DNA of 58,256 bases from Bifidobacterium castoris (GTDB lineage Bacteria > Actinomycetota > Actinomycetes > Actinomycetales > Bifidobacteriaceae): NCBI RefSeq assembly GCF_003952025.1, contig NZ_QXGI01000012.1, positions 1 through 58,256 of the forward strand, in the 5' to 3' direction. Positions 39,460 through 48,851 of the stretch are shown in pieces. The translations under genes and the position numbers were made by a program. A model generated the notes under the pieces. That model saw only the letters and a program-made list of their open reading frames with translations, searched no databases and was not told the origin of the DNA. Each line of letters begins with the position of its first letter. The first letter of the stretch is position 1.

Positions 39460-39924
39460 ATGGCGACCGATAATGGTGTGCAGGTCGAGAACACCGAGGA
39501 AAAAGAAGAAGTCCACATCCCCGAAACGTGGGAAGCGCTCGTAGAGGGCACATCGGTGCTGACGGGTTTGCCGGAGCCGAAGCCGGCGCGCGAGTTCACG
39601 TTCGCTGATGCGTGCGCGTTCAACGAGGCGCGTACGGAACTGCTCGCGGTCTGGTCCGCTCAGGAACGCAGGCGGCTTGACGCGGATGCCGGTACGGCGC
39701 AGACGGCCGTGAGCATGGTGAAGGAACGCAACGAGACGGTCGGGCGTATGCTGGGCTTCCTCAAGTCCATTGTGCCCGACCCGGCCGGCGTGGATGCGTG
39801 GACGACGGGCATGGACCCCGACATCATGTTCCTCGCGTTCCTGAACGTGGTCGCGTATTATGCGGACCAGTTGGGAAAAGCGTCGGCGTCGAAGGCGTCT
39901 TCGACGGGTACGAAACAGAACTGA
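39460..39924 (+). CDS. Tail assembly chaperone G-type
   Basis: A 154-residue protein, mostly helical, before the tape measure. It coats the tape measure during assembly. The ATG at 39460 follows GGGAGAGAAAGAC; the earlier in-frame start at 39433 lacks a site. Near its end the GGGAAAA heptamer allows a -1 shift to the extended form. Confidence 0.85.
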   Translation: MATDNGVQVENTEEKEEVHIPETWEALVEGTSVLTGLPEPKPAREFTFADACAFNEARTELLAVWSAQERRRLDADAGTAQTAVSMVKERNETVGRMLGFLKSIVPDPAGVDAWTTGMDPDIMFLAFLNVVAYYADQLGKASASKASSTGTKQN

Positions 39925-40313
39925 CCGCTGATTTCCAACGGTTCTACGGGTTGGACGTGACCGACCCGTCCGGGTTGAACGTGCTGCGTTTGACCCGGCT
40001 TATCGAGGGGCTGTGCATGATGCCGGACAGTCTGTACCGTGCACGCCTGCTGTCGGAAAGCGACACCGACGACGAGGGGTCGGATGCGAAGAAGCCGGTG
40101 GTGTTGCCGTGGCTCGGCTGGGATGCGAAGACGATGCTGCTCACCGATGTGCGCAACCTCGTCGAGGCGTGGAGCCTCGCTCAGGCGGGTGATGGCAAGA
40201 CCGACCCGGCTCCGGTGCATTACCCCTCCTATAAGGAACCGTCCGAGCTGCCTCGTGGCGAGGTCGGATTGGACGATTTCATGATGGCGGCCCAACTGTT
40301 CGGCATGGGCTGA
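39460..40313 (+). CDS. Tail assembly chaperone GT fusion by -1 frameshift
   Basis: Reading shifts from the first frame to the -1 frame at GGGAAAA (39873-39879), joining 140 N-terminal residues to 144 residues ending GLDDFMMAAQLFGMG (stop at 40311-40313) for about 284 residues. The second frame is open from 39798 but has no ribosome site or suitable start. The layout equals lambda gpG/gpGT. Confidence 0.88.
39873..39879 (+). other. -1 ribosomal slippery heptamer
   Basis: G GGA AAA, a canonical X XXY YYZ sequence in the frame of the G-type chaperone, 45 bases before that frame's stop. After slipping, the ribosome continues GGG AAA AGC into the second chaperone frame. Confidence 0.88.
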
Positions 40314-40339
40314 CATCACCCCCGTCTTGGTGCGGGGTC

Positions 40340-40404
40340 GCCTATGTGAGCCAATTGGTAGGCGCCGCGTATGCGGTGTGCCGGTTCGAGTCCGGCCGTA
40401 GGTG
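40340..40404 (+). other. tRNA-like element with shortened anticodon loop
   Basis: Acceptor GCCTATG (40340-40346) pairs with CGTAGGT (40397-40403). D arm GCC-AATTGGTA-GGC (40350-40363). Anticodon-position stem GCCGC/GCGGT closes on a 4-nt GTAT loop instead of seven. T arm GCCGG-TTCGAGT-CCGGC is perfect. It cannot decode. It fills the gap between the chaperone stop and the tape measure start and resembles the element at 7425-7508. Confidence 0.65.
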
Positions 40405-40443
40405 CTGACACATGTTCTGTAACGGCAAAAAAGGGGGCTGCAC

Positions 40444-43400
40444 ATGGCTGCTGGGGTCAAGGCGGGTACCGTCTACATCGACGTCGAACCGGACACGAGC
40501 GGTTTCTACCGCAAGGTGAAGGCCATGCTGGAACGGCTCGACGACCATCGCATCGACTTGGATGCCGACGTTGATCTGGCCGGGGTGCGTTCCAAGCTGG
40601 AACGGTTGCAGCGTTCGGGCGGCACCATCGAGTTCGATGCGCGTATCAACACGAGCGCGTTCGACAAGGTGCACCGTCAGCTGGCTGAGATGGCGTCGCT
40701 TGCCGACATCGACCTGACGGCTGCTACCGACGATTTCGACAAGAAGGTCGCCGACTCCTTCAACACGATGCGCAGGAACTACGCCGACGCGCTCAAGAGC
40801 ATGGGCACCGACGCGACCCGTGAACACACTAAGCAGATCAAGCAGCTTCGTGAACTTGAGGATACGCGCGGCTCGTTGTGGACCGACAAGTGGAACCACA
40901 TGGCGAAGTACCGCGACGATCTTGCGCAGCTTCGAAGTGAACTCGCCAAGAACATCGAAGCGCAGAAGCAGCTCGGCGAGGCGCGGGATGCGGCGATGGC
41001 GCGCCGCAGCTCGTTCAAACGCAACAGCGACGACTACCGTAGTGAAAGCGCGGAGGTCAAGCGTCTGCGCGCCGAATATTCGGCGTTGGGCAAGGAGATT
41101 CGCAAGCAGGAAAACGAAGCCGCGAAGATGACGCGGCAGCAGACCCGTTTCCTTGAACGCAACGCCGCCGAGGTCGCCAAGGTCAATGAGCGCATCAGTG
41201 AACAGAGCAGAATCGTCAAGGACACGGCGGCCGCCGTGCGTGCGGAGATCACCGACGTAGACAAGCTTAATCGTGTCATGCGTACGAACGATGCGCTTAT
41301 CGACCGCAACGGGCTGAGCATGCGCCGTCTGGAACGCGACCTTGGGGATAACGGCGCCGCGTTCCGCAAGGCGTCCCGGCAGGTGCGAGAGCATAACGCG
41401 CGACAGCGTGAACTGTCGAAGTCGCTGATGGCTACCGAAGGCAACGTGGATGCGTTGCGCCGCACGTTGGGCCGCTTGCAGTTCGCTGACACAAAGTCGC
41501 ATATCAAGGACTTGGACGCGATAACGAAGCGTGTCGCCGAATTGCAGAGGCAGCTGCTGGCGGTGCGCAACAGTCCCGAGCACACCATCAAGTTCAAGGC
41601 TGAGCTGGACAGCGGCACGTTGCGCGCCGATCTGGAGCGGTTGCAGCGTGACGTTCAGGTCGAGGTGCGTGTCAACGCGCAGCAGATGGCCCTTGAGAAG
41701 CTTGAGCGTGAGCTCAACGAGCTTGAGCACAGGCGCGTGAACATTCCCGTCGATTTGAAGGTGGATTACGAGAACGCGATAGCGGAACGCAAGCGCCTGA
41801 TCGAGCAGATTCGCAAGAATCCGGAACTGGATTGGGAAATCAAGTCCAACGTGGACATCGACGAGACGAACGCGCGCCGTAAGCTGCGTGACTTGCAGGA
41901 CGACTACCAGACGCTGAGCATGGACGTGGATTTGGAGACCGCGTTGGCTCGCGCCCACTTGGCGTATTTCACGCGTCCGCGCACGGTGGATATCTTCGCG
42001 AAGTTCCATGGCACGGATTTGGGGAAGATTCTCGGTGGCATGACCGCTGGGGCGACGGGGCTGAATGGTGTGATGAACCAGTTCCGTAGCTTGGTGAACT
42101 TGTTTGATTCGTTGGACAAGGTGGTGCCCAGGGTCGCGCTTGTCGGAGCGGTCCTGTCCGATATCGGTGCGGGTGCGATCAATCTGGCCGGTACCGTCGG
42201 CGGGTTGGGCAAGAGCATCGTCACGATGAGCAAGGCCGCGTATGCTGCGCCTGCCGCGTTGACCGGCATGGGGTTGGCGTACTCCTCGCTGCGTATGATT
42301 ATCGGCGAGAATGGTGCGGCGTGGACCGAGAACATCAACCTTGCCGGCACGGCGCTGGAGGGGTTGGGCGAGAAGCTTCAGGACACGTTCTACGGCAAGG
42401 CCGCGCCCGCGTTCAAGGACTTCGCGAATCAGGTCGGGAACGTGGTCGGCCCGCAGATGCAGAAGTTGGCGTCTCTTGAGGCCGACGTGTTCACCGGCAT
42501 GCTGGACATGGTGTCCGCGTCGAACCAGGTCGGTCAGGTCGGCCGTGTGTTCACGCATGTGAATGATTCCATCAAACTGCTTGTGCCGGGTGTCGAGAGC
42601 GTGGTTCGCGCGTTCCTTGACTTGTCCGATGCGGGCGGCATGTATCTGTCGCAGTTCTCGAACTGGATCAGCCGCAATATGGAATGGTTCTCGACGTGGG
42701 CGCGTACCGTGCAGGCCGATACGTCCACGGTGGACAGCGCCATGGCGAAGGTCAAGGAACAGGCCGGCTATCTGGCGGATTCGTTCTTCGCGTTGAAGGG
42801 TGTGCTACAGGGCGTGTTTGAGCCGTTGGTGCAGAACCAGAACGGTCTCGAACAGTTCGCGGCGACCTTGAAGAAGGCCGAAGACGCGGTCAATTCCATC
42901 AGTTTCCAGGACACGATGAACGCTTGGGTGCGTGGCGCTCAGGAGGCGCAGCATGGCATGCGGGATGCGTTCGGGCAGATCGGTGACGCGGCGAACATCA
43001 TGCGTAATGATGTGGCGAACGTGATGGCATCGTTTGGTGAACTGACCGGCAACGTGTTCGGCGACCTGACCGGACTGTTGTCGCGTGTCTCCCCGTCGAT
43101 CAGCAAATTCGCGGATGGTGTCAAGGACGGGTTCTCGTCCATCAGCGGTGCGTTGAAGGACGCCTCGCCCATGTTTTCCCAGTTGGTGAGCATGGCCGGT
43201 GAATTGTCCCGCACGTTCGGCGGCACGTTCGCTTCCACGTTGAAGGCTGCGGCGCCGATGATCGAACAGGTCGCGAAAGCAACCGAGAGCGTGGCGAAGG
43301 CGTTCAACGCATTGCCTGATGCCGTCAAGGGTGCCGCCGGCTTGTGGATGACGTTCGGCCGTTCCGGCATGCAGGCGTTCTCATCGATCAAACAAGGCAT

Positions 43401-46400
43401 GTTGGAGAACATTCAGAACACGCTCCAGTATCGCGGTACGTTGGCTGAGCTCGGGTTGAGCGCCGGGGAGGCCGGCCTCAGTTTCGGGCAGCTCGTCCAA
43501 GCACAGATCGCCATGCGTAACGGCAACATTGCCGGAGTGCTTTCGCAGACTGGTTCGAATGCGGCTGAGATGGCGTCGAACATGGGGAAGGCGACCGGTA
43601 AGGCCGGTGGTCTTGTCGGTGGTTTGAAGAACGTCGGTAGTGCGGTGCTCGGCGCGTTCGGTGGTGTGCCTGGACTGGTGGGCACCGCAGCGGCGGTCAT
43701 CGGCGGCGGTGCGATCATGACTGCCATCTCCAGCTATTCGCAGCACGTGAGTGATCTCAATAGCGTGCAGGACGGTTTCAACGAGGCGATGCGTGCCACA
43801 CCGGGCACCTTGGCGCCAGCGGCGAGCAGTCTCGACGAATTGGCGAACCGGATGGATAACTTCGCGGTCAAGACGAAGGAGGCGTTCTCTCAACAGCGTA
43901 GCTTCTGGGACAATATCAACCCGGCAAGAACTGATTTCGATACGATCAATGACGCGCTCGACAAGATCGGCATGAGTGTGGATGACGTGTCGAAAGCTAC
44001 TGGTGCCGGCCGCGACGAGTTCGAGAAATATGGGCGCCAGCTCTCGGACATCAGCAATACGAACATGCGTAAGTATCTTGAATCGTCCGGAGACGTGGCC
44101 GAATCCTACAAGGAGCAGGCGGACGCCGCCAGCACTGTGCTCGACAAGATGAACGACTTGCGGAAGGCCATGCTTGACGAGCTCAAGGTCAAAGCCGTTT
44201 CAGTGGGGAAGACCGCTGAATACGTGGACCAGTTGGACGAGCAGGGCCAGTCAATACAGTCGATCAGCGCCGGCTTGGTGACTGCCGAGGAACGTATGCA
44301 GACGTATGCTGCGGCGACGTCGAAGGTGTCGCAGATGCTGAGTGATCAGCGTTCCGCTTGGACGAAAGCGCAGGCTGCCGGCAGCAGCTACTACAGCACG
44401 CTTGACCAGATGCCTTCCATGCTGGAACAGGTGCGCGCGGAGGTCGAACAAGGCAATAGTTCGTGGAAGAACATGGCGGAAGGATTCGACCTGACGACCG
44501 AATCCGGGCGGAGTGCCGCGGATGCCATGAGCGCACTTGCTTCGAACGCGAACGCGTACATTGATGCGATGGTGGCTCGTGGGGACAGTTGGGATACGGT
44601 CAACGGCAAGTATTCCGAACTGCGCAAGAACCTTGAGGAAACCGCACGTCAGGCCGGTGTCGCCGAGGAGGATGTGTCCGCGTACGTGGACACATTGCTT
44701 GGCACGCCTGAGTCCATTAAGACCAGAATCGAGCTACAGGGCCTTGAACAGCAGTCGCAAATGGTGAGCCTCATTGAGGCGATGCAGGTGTTGTTCCCCG
44801 ATGGTTCACGTGACCAGACCCGCAAGTTCCTGTTGAAGGCCGTGGCTGAAGGAACGCTAAGCGTTGAACAGTTGAGCAATATGCTCAAAGAGTTGTCCGA
44901 TGGCAAGCATGAAATCACGTTGAATGCGAACGGCGATCAAGCGGTCACGGTGTTGTCCGACGCTGAATCGCTTCTGCGTGGATTGTCCGCCAACACATGG
45001 TGGGCGTATGTTCAGGCGCGCGCCGAAGGCAAGAGCGACGTCGATGCATTGAAGGAGGCGCTGGAAAGCACTCCCGAGGCGCGTGATGCGTTCATCAAGG
45101 CGCATGAGGAAGGCAAGAGCGACGTCGATGCGCTCAAGGCGGCCATCGATGAGATCAACAGCAAGAAAGTCAAGATCGACGCCGACACGGATGGCGTGCC
45201 GGAGAAGATCGCGGCGCTCGAGTTCGACATCGAACGCGTCAGCAACAGCAGCGGCATCAAAATCGACGCCAACATCGACCCGGCCATTCGCAAGATCGCC
45301 GAACTCAACGGTTGGGCGGTCGATGACAAGACAGGTGAAATCTACCTGAGTGACGACCAGTACAAGGAAGCACTCAAGTACATCGATGGCATCAAGCTAG
45401 ACCCCAAGACGGGTGAACTGCTTGCGGAGTCCAACGAGTACACGAAGAAACTCGCAGAGGTCAACGGTTGGACCATCGAGGACAAGACCGGTCGCATCAT
45501 CCTTGACGACGGTCAGGCGTTGTCCGTGTCCAAGGAGTTGCAGGCGCTGCTCGGCTCGATGGATGGCAAGGTGTGGAAGGCGTTCATTTCCGCGCTTGTC
45601 AGCGGGCAGAGCGAGGTCGATGCGTTGAAGACCGCGCTGGACACCGTCCCCGAGTATAAGGACGCGTTCCTCGAAGCCCACCAGAAGGGCATGAACGATG
45701 TGGACGCGCTCAAGTACGCCATCGAAAAGGTCACCGGCAAGAAGGTCGTCCTCGAAGCGGACACCGATCCGGCTAATGCGAAGATGTCCGCGTACATCAA
45801 CGATCAGTCGGCTGTGAAGACGATTCCGGCTGATATTGCGCTTGGTGAGGCTGACGCGCAGTTGGCGACGTGGGCTTCGGTGGTTGTGAAGAAGCCGGTG
45901 CAAACCGAGGTCGAGCAGCCGTCCCTGATGGGTACGATCGCGAGCATCACTTCGTTGATTACGTCCACGCTGATTCCTCCGGCGAAGATTCGCGTCGAGG
46001 GTGATGACACGGACGCCCAGACGAAGATCAACGCGGTGCGCGCGTTCGGCGGGCAGACGCTTGCCGAGATGTGGGCGCATATCCTTGGCGAGGATTCGCT
46101 CGCGCGTTCGTCCATCGGTGCGATTGCCGCGTATGATGGTCGTACGATCGCGGAACCTTGGGCGAGGGTCCAAGGTGAGCATACGTTGGCGTCGGCCGTT
46201 ATCCGTGCCATCAGCTCGTTCAATGGCAAGACGATCGCGAAACCTTGGGCACGTGTGCAGGGTGAGAACGCGATGGCCCGAGCGGCCATTGCGGCGGTTC
46301 AGGCGTTCAACGGTTTGACGATCGCGCGTCCTTGGGCACGTGTGCAGGGTGATGATTCCGGCGCTCAGGCGGTGTTCTCCGCGATTGCGAGTACGAACGG

Positions 46401-46881
46401 GTCCGTGTTGGCTACCCGCTACGTGGATATCGTGACGCGCAGCTCGGGCGAGGTGAAGGCGGCGACGGGTGGTCGTATTCATGGCCCTGGCAGTGGTACG
46501 TCGGATTCTATTCCGGCGATGTTGTCGAATAACGAGCATGTGATTCGTGCGGCCGCTGTGAGCAGGATCGACCGTGAGGTGGGTCCGAATTTCCTGAATG
46601 TGCTCAACCGTACCGGCGATCTGAGCAAGGCGTTGGCGAACGCGAACAATCGGTATTTGGATTCGGCCCGGTCGTTGACGCGCAGCGCGTATGCGACGGG
46701 TGGCAGGGTTCGGACGATGTTCTCGGGAGCAGCGAACGTGCATGTCGATGGTGGCAAGACCGTGAACCAGACGTTCAACCTTCAAACGAAGGTTGTGCGT
46801 TCGGATCAGGATTTGCACGCGGCGGCGCAGATCGACCGTGCGGCGTTGATGCGTAATGCGAGGAGGGAGGCGAGGCTGTGA
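40444..46881 (+). CDS. tmp: Tape measure protein
   Basis: A 2145-residue protein that sets tail length and is stored in the tube. Long coiled coils fill about 20-510. Hydrophobic segments occur at about 570-620 and 1055-1100 (VGGLKNVGSAVLGAFGGVPG, GTAAAVIGGGAIMTAI), likely membrane-inserting during DNA entry. A duplicated module (SDVDALKEALESTPEARDAF and SEVDALKTALDTVPEYKDAF) lies at about 1525-1600 and 1715-1780. Three to four repeats around KPWARVQGE occur at about 1870-1985, followed by a GGRIHGPGSGTSDSIPAMLS lytic/lectin-like close. At 1.5 angstrom per residue the tail would be roughly 320 nm. Confidence 0.95.
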   Translation: MAAGVKAGTVYIDVEPDTSGFYRKVKAMLERLDDHRIDLDADVDLAGVRSKLERLQRSGGTIEFDARINTSAFDKVHRQLAEMASLADIDLTAATDDFDKKVADSFNTMRRNYADALKSMGTDATREHTKQIKQLRELEDTRGSLWTDKWNHMAKYRDDLAQLRSELAKNIEAQKQLGEARDAAMARRSSFKRNSDDYRSESAEVKRLRAEYSALGKEIRKQENEAAKMTRQQTRFLERNAAEVAKVNERISEQSRIVKDTAAAVRAEITDVDKLNRVMRTNDALIDRNGLSMRRLERDLGDNGAAFRKASRQVREHNARQRELSKSLMATEGNVDALRRTLGRLQFADTKSHIKDLDAITKRVAELQRQLLAVRNSPEHTIKFKAELDSGTLRADLERLQRDVQVEVRVNAQQMALEKLERELNELEHRRVNIPVDLKVDYENAIAERKRLIEQIRKNPELDWEIKSNVDIDETNARRKLRDLQDDYQTLSMDVDLETALARAHLAYFTRPRTVDIFAKFHGTDLGKILGGMTAGATGLNGVMNQFRSLVNLFDSLDKVVPRVALVGAVLSDIGAGAINLAGTVGGLGKSIVTMSKAAYAAPAALTGMGLAYSSLRMIIGENGAAWTENINLAGTALEGLGEKLQDTFYGKAAPAFKDFANQVGNVVGPQMQKLASLEADVFTGMLDMVSASNQVGQVGRVFTHVNDSIKLLVPGVESVVRAFLDLSDAGGMYLSQFSNWISRNMEWFSTWARTVQADTSTVDSAMAKVKEQAGYLADSFFALKGVLQGVFEPLVQNQNGLEQFAATLKKAEDAVNSISFQDTMNAWVRGAQEAQHGMRDAFGQIGDAANIMRNDVANVMASFGELTGNVFGDLTGLLSRVSPSISKFADGVKDGFSSISGALKDASPMFSQLVSMAGELSRTFGGTFASTLKAAAPMIEQVAKATESVAKAFNALPDAVKGAAGLWMTFGRSGMQAFSSIKQGMLENIQNTLQYRGTLAELGLSAGEAGLSFGQLVQAQIAMRNGNIAGVLSQTGSNAAEMASNMGKATGKAGGLVGGLKNVGSAVLGAFGGVPGLVGTAAAVIGGGAIMTAISSYSQHVSDLNSVQDGFNEAMRATPGTLAPAASSLDELANRMDNFAVKTKEAFSQQRSFWDNINPARTDFDTINDALDKIGMSVDDVSKATGAGRDEFEKYGRQLSDISNTNMRKYLESSGDVAESYKEQADAASTVLDKMNDLRKAMLDELKVKAVSVGKTAEYVDQLDEQGQSIQSISAGLVTAEERMQTYAAATSKVSQMLSDQRSAWTKAQAAGSSYYSTLDQMPSMLEQVRAEVEQGNSSWKNMAEGFDLTTESGRSAADAMSALASNANAYIDAMVARGDSWDTVNGKYSELRKNLEETARQAGVAEEDVSAYVDTLLGTPESIKTRIELQGLEQQSQMVSLIEAMQVLFPDGSRDQTRKFLLKAVAEGTLSVEQLSNMLKELSDGKHEITLNANGDQAVTVLSDAESLLRGLSANTWWAYVQARAEGKSDVDALKEALESTPEARDAFIKAHEEGKSDVDALKAAIDEINSKKVKIDADTDGVPEKIAALEFDIERVSNSSGIKIDANIDPAIRKIAELNGWAVDDKTGEIYLSDDQYKEALKYIDGIKLDPKTGELLAESNEYTKKLAEVNGWTIEDKTGRIILDDGQALSVSKELQALLGSMDGKVWKAFISALVSGQSEVDALKTALDTVPEYKDAFLEAHQKGMNDVDALKYAIEKVTGKKVVLEADTDPANAKMSAYINDQSAVKTIPADIALGEADAQLATWASVVVKKPVQTEVEQPSLMGTIASITSLITSTLIPPAKIRVEGDDTDAQTKINAVRAFGGQTLAEMWAHILGEDSLARSSIGAIAAYDGRTIAEPWARVQGEHTLASAVIRAISSFNGKTIAKPWARVQGENAMARAAIAAVQAFNGLTIARPWARVQGDDSGAQAVFSAIASTNGSVLATRYVDIVTRSSGEVKAATGGRIHGPGSGTSDSIPAMLSNNEHVIRAAAVSRIDREVGPNFLNVLNRTGDLSKALANANNRYLDSARSLTRSAYATGGRVRTMFSGAANVHVDGGKTVNQTFNLQTKVVRSDQDLHAAAQIDRAALMRNARREARL

Positions 46882-47834
46882 GTGTCGCGTTTCTTGAATT
46901 GTCGGCGAATGGTGTGGCTCCGGTTCGTTTCGAGTGCGAGCCGGGGCCGGCGCCCCGCTTGTTCTTCCTTGAGGAGGGTATCGATGGATGGTATTCGACG
47001 CCTGATCTGAAGGTGAGCACGGTTGAACGCGGCAATGGTGATGGTGCGCATGATGTGCCGGAGTCGTGTATCGATTATGCGACGCGTACGGTGCAGGCGA
47101 CGGTCGGCGCTTTGGGTGGCGACCGGGCTGAGACGTTGCGTCTGTGGGATTTGGTGCGCCGGTTCGCGCATCGGCTTGTCAGGCTGCGGCTTGTGGATGA
47201 CGATCATGATTGTTTCGTCGAGGGCATGCTGCGGCTTGAGGGGCCGGCCGAATGGGAGGCCGATTGGATGCAGGGCGTGGTCACGGTGGTGTGCAACCGG
47301 CCTGAAATCCTTGCGACGTCGCCGCAGACGGGGCAGATGCTGCCCGTGTTGGATGTGGCGGATGGCAACGGCCTGTCCTACAACCAGCGCGGCTTGGAGA
47401 CGTACTGGACGGGCGAGCCGAACAATTCAATATCGGTGTTGCGTACGGACATGTTGCGCGGCACGTCCGGGTTGGCGTATCCGTTGACGTATCTGACACG
47501 GCGCAAGGTCGTGCGTCCGAATCAGGTCACGTTCACCAATCAGGGCTCCTCGCCTGCCTATCCGGTGTTCACGTGCAACGGGCCGATGCCGAACGGTGTT
47601 GACCTTGTGGTCGAGGGCACGGGGCAGTGGCTGCGTTGTTCGCAGCCGGTGTATGGCGAACCGCTTGTGTTGGACTGCCGTAGCCGTACGGCGCAGGTGG
47701 GTGGTTTGGATGTGTCGCGCACGCTTGTGTCGCGTGGTTTCCCCATAGTGCCGCCGCACGGGAGCGTGACGGTGACGTTGCGCACGTCGGGTGACGGCTG
47801 GGTGGACGCGTTGATGCGCGATACATGGATGTGA
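46878..47834 (+). CDS. Distal tail protein (Dit-like)
   Basis: A 318-residue protein directly after the tape measure (four-base overlap, GTG start), the position of Dit. The N-terminal part carries a belt-like domain (LWDLVRRFAHRLVRLRLV, FVEGMLRLEGPAEWEADWMQG), with a beta-rich C-terminal galectin-like region (SSPAYPVFTCNGPMPNGVDLVV). It forms the hub ring at the tail tip. Confidence 0.8.
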   Translation: MSVAFLELSANGVAPVRFECEPGPAPRLFFLEEGIDGWYSTPDLKVSTVERGNGDGAHDVPESCIDYATRTVQATVGALGGDRAETLRLWDLVRRFAHRLVRLRLVDDDHDCFVEGMLRLEGPAEWEADWMQGVVTVVCNRPEILATSPQTGQMLPVLDVADGNGLSYNQRGLETYWTGEPNNSISVLRTDMLRGTSGLAYPLTYLTRRKVVRPNQVTFTNQGSSPAYPVFTCNGPMPNGVDLVVEGTGQWLRCSQPVYGEPLVLDCRSRTAQVGGLDVSRTLVSRGFPIVPPHGSVTVTLRTSGDGWVDALMRDTWM

Positions 47835-47851
47835 CCCACTGGTTTTCTCAA

Positions 47852-47881
47852 AAGGGCTGCACCCGGTCGGGTGTGGCCCTT
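47852..47881 (+). terminator. Attenuator after the Dit gene
   Basis: AAGGGC-tg-CACCC (47852-47864), GGTC loop, GGGTG-tg-GCCCTT (47869-47881), followed by ATCTATTGGTTTTC. A moderate hairpin in the gap before the next tail gene. Confidence 0.6.
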
Positions 47882-47914
47882 ATCTATTGGTTTTCTTTGA
47901 TTAGGGGTGGACTT

Positions 47915-48838
47915 ATGACTACGGCTCTTGGCGTGTCCTGTGATGATGACGGCAACGGTGTGACGCCGTTGACGCATCGGCATATCATCGGTGGTTTCTT
48001 CCAGAACACGGGCATCATGGACGGTTTGGCGGTGTCGGGTAAATCCGATCTGACGTATCAGGTTTCCGCCGGTGTGGCCGTGTGTTCGCGGGGCGCTTCG
48101 GACGGCAAGATGCTCGCGTACTGGCCCGGCGGTGCGACGACGGCGGTGGCGGCGGGCGACCCGTCGAATCCCCGCATCGACGTTGTGTGGATTCGGGCGT
48201 TGAACAAGCCCGAGTATGCGGCTGATGTGGATAATCAGGTGCATGTGGGCGTCACGCAGGGTGTGCCGGCTGCGTCGCCGGTCAAGCCGACGATCCCGAC
48301 GGACGCGACGGAAATCTGCCGTATGCTGTTGCCGGCCGGCGCGACGGCGACGAACGCGGCGACCATGATGGGTGACGCGTCGTATGCGTTGCCGTACGGC
48401 GCCACGTTGGGTGTCCTGGCTGAGAACTGGGACAGGCGTTCGTTCGGGTGGACGGCGGACAAGGGCGTGGTCGTGCGCGAGCAGAAGGTCACGTTCACGG
48501 TGCCGACCGACCGTCTGGTGCGTTTCTGCTACAAGTGCAACTTCTCCGCGTCGGCTCCGACGGCGACGAGCGTGAGCGAATGGGCGATGCAGTTCTATTT
48601 GGATGGGCAGGTGCTGGACCATTCGGCGACGAATTTCGTGTCGCACAGCACGTCGTGGACGACGCATGAGACGAGTTACGTGGCGGTGGTGCCTGCGGGT
48701 ACGCATACTGCGGAGATCGGCGGATGGTTCGGGTACGGCAACAAGCCGAATTTCCATTACAACGATTCACAGGAGGGGCCTTCGGGCACGTGGACTGGGC
48801 GCAGGTTCCTGCTGGTGGACATCGGCGCCTCCGCCTGA
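47915..48838 (+). CDS. Minor tail protein, baseplate component
   Basis: A 307-residue protein. The first half (TPLTHRHIIGGFFQNTGIMDGLAVSGKSDLTYQVSAGVAV) is the N-terminal fold of actinophage minor tail proteins seen next to Dit. The second half is a jelly-roll-like domain (FYLDGQVLDHSATNFV, YVAVVPAGTHTAEIGGWF) suggestive of carbohydrate binding. Confidence 0.7.
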   Translation: MTTALGVSCDDDGNGVTPLTHRHIIGGFFQNTGIMDGLAVSGKSDLTYQVSAGVAVCSRGASDGKMLAYWPGGATTAVAAGDPSNPRIDVVWIRALNKPEYAADVDNQVHVGVTQGVPAASPVKPTIPTDATEICRMLLPAGATATNAATMMGDASYALPYGATLGVLAENWDRRSFGWTADKGVVVREQKVTFTVPTDRLVRFCYKCNFSASAPTATSVSEWAMQFYLDGQVLDHSATNFVSHSTSWTTHETSYVAVVPAGTHTAEIGGWFGYGNKPNFHYNDSQEGPSGTWTGRRFLLVDIGASA

Positions 48839-48851
48839 CAGGAGGTGGGGC

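Noticed and set aside
40340-40404. Standard tRNA gene
   Set aside because: The anticodon-position loop has only four bases, so it cannot decode.
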